Origin: an uncultured Clostridium sp.
Lineage (GTDB): Bacteria; Bacillota; Clostridia; Peptostreptococcales; Peptostreptococcaceae
Reading direction: 5' to 3'
Length of the DNA stretch: 14,883 nt
NCBI GenBank assembly: GCA_900557165.1
Contig: USRS01000064.1
Coordinates: forward strand, 1 to 14,883
Under the pieces are notes generated by a model. The model worked only from the letters and a program-made list of their open reading frames with translations, was not told where the DNA came from and did not search any database. The position numbers and the translations under genes are program-made. Of this stretch, positions 12,504-14,883 are shown piece after piece (within the stretch, counting starts at the first letter, position 1; every line of letters starts with the position of its first letter).

Positions 12504-13436
12504 TTGTATAGGATCGATGATAGAATTAAGGTTGTAAAGGACGAAATTATTAATATGGATGTAGATGCAATTGTAAATCCAACAGATGAATATTTCAGTG
12601 GTAATGATGGAATTGATAAATTAATTCAAAAATCAGCAGGAGAAAAATTAAGTAAAAAATTATCTAAAAGCGAAGTTTGTCGAGTAGGCAACTGCATAAT
12701 TACTAAGGGATATAATTTAAATGTGAAAAATATAATACACACCTGTGCTCCTAAGTGGGAGGGTGGATATGGTGATGAATCTTACTTATTGTACTCCTGT
12801 TATGAAAATTCCATAGAATTAGCTGTGGAAAATGAAAATAAAACTATAGCTATTCCTCCAATTAGTTATGGAAATAATAAATTTCCTCTAGAGAAATCAG
12901 CAAATATAGCCTATTATGCAGCTTGGAAAATGATAAAAAAATACAATTCTAATGATTTACAAAAAATATATTTTTCATGTACAAATAAAAATACATATGA
13001 GGCATATAAAAAGCTTTCTGAGGATTATAAAGATATTGAATTTTCTTTGGAAATGATAGAACAATATAAAAAAATGGATAAATATAATAATAGTAATTTA
13101 ACTATGGATGATTTTATGAAAAATTTAGGCGTAGAAAATGCCTATATTATATTCTTATTAAAAGAAGCATTTTTAGCAGGAGAAATTGATTTACAATATA
13201 TAGAAGAAACTGTTAAACTTCTTAAACAAATCTTTCTTTATATAAAAAACATGTCTAAAAATTTTACAGAAAAAGTATATACACACGAATTGGATAATGC
13301 CAAATTTATATTAAACGAAATATTTGACACAATAGATTATGATACATTAAATTCAGCCCAAAAGAGAACTAAAGACTATTTTGTTCATGCTAATGATTAT
13401 ATATTTGAAAAAATAAATAATTCTTTTGTTTATTAA
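12504..13436 (+). CDS. Divergent macrodomain protein with unknown helical C-terminus
   Basis: Macrodomains bind ADP-ribose and often remove it or its acetyl form from proteins or nucleic acids. Residues 1-185 fit: DAIVNPTDEYFSGNDGIDKL (21-40) for the family 'DAIVNAAN...G-G-x-G-V', AGEKL, GNCIITKGYNL (62-72), IIHTCAPKW (77-85), IAIPPISYGNNKFPLE (115-130) for the 'P-x-I-x-x-G-x-y-x-x-P' loop, and a closing IYFSCTN. Asp21 and Asn25 of the ligand site are kept, but the first loop has SGNDGID for 'GGGGV', so it is divergent. Residues about 186-310 are helical and I do not recognise them. TTG start at 12504, 9 bases after GAAAGGGGA. No ADP-ribosyltransferase is in the window, so the substrate is unknown. 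No terminator is seen before rnhA. Confidence 0.78.
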   Translation: MYRIDDRIKVVKDEIINMDVDAIVNPTDEYFSGNDGIDKLIQKSAGEKLSKKLSKSEVCRVGNCIITKGYNLNVKNIIHTCAPKWEGGYGDESYLLYSCYENSIELAVENENKTIAIPPISYGNNKFPLEKSANIAYYAAWKMIKKYNSNDLQKIYFSCTNKNTYEAYKKLSEDYKDIEFSLEMIEQYKKMDKYNNSNLTMDDFMKNLGVENAYIIFLLKEAFLAGEIDLQYIEETVKLLKQIFLYIKNMSKNFTEKVYTHELDNAKFILNEIFDTIDYDTLNSAQKRTKDYFVHANDYIFEKINNSFVY

Positions 13437-13461
13437 TGATTTAATTTTTATTATTAGATAT

Positions 13462-13467
13462 TATAAT
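13462..13467 (+). promoter_or_regulatory. Likely -10 box of rnhA
   Basis: Perfect TATAAT 37 bases before the ATG; upstream TTTAAT (13440-13445, 16-bp spacing) is a poor -35. Confidence 0.4.
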
Positions 13468-13503
13468 ATATATTTGTAATAAATAAATGAAAGGAATTTT
13501 AAG

Positions 13504-14271
13504 ATGTCAAAAAAGAAATATTATGCTGTAAGAGTGGGGAAAACTCCTGGAATATATTTCACATGGGCAGATTGTTCTGCACAAGTAACAGGATTTAAAG
13601 GTGCTAAATTTAAAAGTTTTGAAACAATAGAAGAAGCACAAGCTTTTATAAATGATGAAAAAGTAAGTGATAAAAAAGAAGTTATAAAAAAAATAAAATC
13701 TGAAGCAATAGATACTAAAAAAGTTAATACTACTACAAAAATAGTAAAAGAAGGTTATGATGTAAAACCTATAAGAAGTAGTGCCAAAGTTACAACTTAC
13801 AAATCTTATATAAATCCTGAAGAAATAGAAGATAAGTATGATTTTATAACTTTTGTAGATGGTAGTTATGATAGAGGTAATAAAATATTTGGTTCAGGAG
13901 TTATAGTTCTTCATCCAAAGGATAATTCTCATGATGTATATTATAATGCAGGATATGATAAATGGGATCAGTGGAATATAGTAGGAGAGCTGGAATCAGT
14001 AAAGGTAGCTATAAATAAGGCCAAGGAATTAGGCAAAAAAAATATAGCTATTTATCATGATTTAAAAAATATAGCTTTATGGGCAAGTGGTGAATGGCAA
14101 GCAAAAAATACATATACACAAGAATATGTAAAATTTATGGAAGATGCTAGCAAAGAACATAATATATGTTTTGTAAAAGTAAAAGCTCATAGCAATGAAA
14201 GTATTTATAATGATTTGGCAGATGAAGCTGCTAAAGGTGCGATAATACAATATTTAAATGAACATAAATAA
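13504..14271 (+). CDS. rnhA: Ribonuclease HI with N-terminal hybrid-binding domain
   Basis: Cuts the RNA strand of RNA-DNA hybrids, clearing R-loops and primers. The N-terminal domain, about 4-50 (KYYAVRVGKTPGIYFTW...VTGFKGAKFKSFETIEEAQAFI), is the viroplasmin/RNase H1 hybrid-binding fold. A Lys-rich linker (about 51-108) joins it to the catalytic domain. DEDD residues are all present: Asp119 (FVDGSY), Glu162 (GELESV), Asp186 (YHDLKNI) and Asp240 (NDLADEAA), with His229 (KVKAHSNES) in the flexible loop. The layout, 255 residues, is that of eukaryote-like bacterial RNase H1. The start has AAAGGA 8-9 bases upstream. It follows the macrodomain gene by 67 bases with its own -10 box and ends in a terminator. 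The protein looks intact and typical. Confidence 0.95.
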   Translation: MSKKKYYAVRVGKTPGIYFTWADCSAQVTGFKGAKFKSFETIEEAQAFINDEKVSDKKEVIKKIKSEAIDTKKVNTTTKIVKEGYDVKPIRSSAKVTTYKSYINPEEIEDKYDFITFVDGSYDRGNKIFGSGVIVLHPKDNSHDVYYNAGYDKWDQWNIVGELESVKVAINKAKELGKKNIAIYHDLKNIALWASGEWQAKNTYTQEYVKFMEDASKEHNICFVKVKAHSNESIYNDLADEAAKGAIIQYLNEHK

Positions 14272-14296
14272 AAAGTTGCGATTTTCGCAACTTTTT
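14270..14296 (+). terminator. Terminator after rnhA, bidirectional
   Basis: AAAAAGTTGCGA...TCGCAACTTTTT overlapping the rnhA stop codon, with A and T tracts on both sides. On the minus strand it can end the convergent gene whose stop is at 14367. Confidence 0.9.
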
Positions 14297-14315
14297 AAGT
14301 GTAAGGAAATTATTA

Positions 14316-14360
14316 GCTTGAGCAACGGACGAAGTCGTTGGCGATATGAGCGAAGTGAAT
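14316..14360. repeat. GC-rich foldable element between convergent genes
   Basis: A 45-base stretch, richer in G and C than its surroundings. CAACGGAC (14323-14330) and GTCGTTG (14334-14340) form a hairpin with one bulged G and a GAA loop. A second unit, GAGCGAAGTGAA, repeats the CGAAGT core. It has no ORF with a start site. It looks like a short dispersed intergenic element. Confidence 0.45.
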
Positions 14361-14366
14361 TTTTAT

Positions 14367-14883
14367 TTATAAAATTTCTTTTAAAGAATTTATTAAGTAT
14401 CTATTGTCTTCAGGTTTTAAAAGACAAACTCTAAAATAAAATTCATCTAATCCATCAAAAGACTTACAATCACGGATTATAATTTTTTTAGGAATTAGCC
14501 TTTCTCTTAATTCACCAGCAGTAATAGATTTATCTTTTATTTTACATAAAATAAAATTACCTTTACTTTCATAGACTTTAAGATTTTTAAAATCAGATAA
14601 AGATTTATATAAATAATCTCTTTCCTTTAAAAATATATCAGCACAATGATTTATATATTTTTCATCTTTATTACCTGTTATATTATTGTAATTATTTATA
14701 TACAATCCTTTATCCTTACCATTTCTAAAATCCCAATATGTACCTGATTCATAATCAAATATTGTTATAAATTTTTTATGATTAAAATATTCTAAAGTTG
14801 AGAATCTAAGTTCATTTGTTTTTTTATCTAAATCAAAGCTTATTTTAACATTATCACCTTCATCAGCGTGTCTTTGTAATGCA
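14367..14883 (-). CDS. Partial gene: unrecognised N-terminal part joined to a CobD/HisC-type aminotransferase tail
   Basis: The minus-strand frame is open from the window edge to TAA at 14367-14369. The last 90 or so codons match the C-terminal small domain of class I/II aminotransferases such as CobD or HisC: KERDYLYKSLSDFKNLKVYE, then SKGNFILCKI, RERLIPKKIIIRDCKSFDGL, FYFRVCLLKPEDNRYLINSL. Those enzymes use pyridoxal phosphate to move amino groups or decarboxylate threonine phosphate. The 60 or so codons before it (about 14690-14883; e.g. FITIFDYESGTYWDFRNG) do not look like the preceding part of that fold, where the PLP-lysine region should be. It may be an in-frame fusion, a remnant joined to another gene, or a divergent relative. 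A TTG at 14705 could start a 112-residue product, but the frame is open far upstream, so I take it as longer and incomplete. Confidence 0.6.
   Translation of the reverse strand, partial: ALQRHADEGDNVKISFDLDKKTNELRFSTLEYFNHKKFITIFDYESGTYWDFRNGKDKGLYINNYNNITGNKDEKYINHCADIFLKERDYLYKSLSDFKNLKVYESKGNFILCKIKDKSITAGELRERLIPKKIIIRDCKSFDGLDEFYFRVCLLKPEDNRYLINSLKEIL

Overview
The window is a stretch of a very AT-rich Firmicute chromosome, most like Clostridium sensu stricto. Evidence: A/T-biased codons throughout, strong AGGAGG-type ribosome binding sites, GTG and TTG starts, Rho-independent hairpins after most transcription units, an isoleucine-type T-box ahead of ilv genes, and families common in clostridia (YkuD with SH3b repeats, DegV, YdbC, two-domain RNase HI). 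I cannot name the species. I see no tRNA, rRNA, insertion sequence, CRISPR array or phage module.

Left part (1-3930): the 3' end of a PqqD-like peptide-recognition protein, a membrane acyltransferase, a small secreted Cys-containing protein with a perfect 14-bp palindrome upstream, a stand-alone DprA-like protein, and an L,D-transpeptidase with two SH3 domains but no visible export signal.

Centre (3930-8371): a DegV/FakB-type fatty-acid-binding protein whose leader carries a GC-rich 16-bp palindrome resembling a TetR-family operator. Then comes a compact branched-chain amino acid operon: promoter, T-box leader with probable ATC (Ile) specifier and terminator, a 72-residue ACT regulatory subunit, ketol-acid reductoisomerase (ilvC) and acetolactate synthase large subunit (ilvB). 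Together these make acetolactate/acetohydroxybutyrate and convert it to the dihydroxy acid. ilvD is not in the window.

Right part (8372-14883): a 77-residue orphan protein, a Crp/Fnr-family regulator, a 336-bp gene-free gap with a long terminator hairpin, a HlyIII/TrhA membrane protein, then a run of nucleic-acid or ADP-ribose proteins: a DUF6884-like/GIY-YIG-like fusion, YdbC (PC4-like ssDNA binding, minus strand), a 44-residue orphan, a divergent macrodomain protein with an unknown helical C-terminus, and RNase HI with a hybrid-binding domain. The window ends in a minus-strand reading frame whose last 90 or so residues look like the tail of a CobD/HisC-type aminotransferase, but whose upstream residues do not fit that fold.

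No single stretch is clearly a new system. The best leads are the aminotransferase-tail chimera, the GIY-YIG fusion, the macrodomain protein and the DegV operator.
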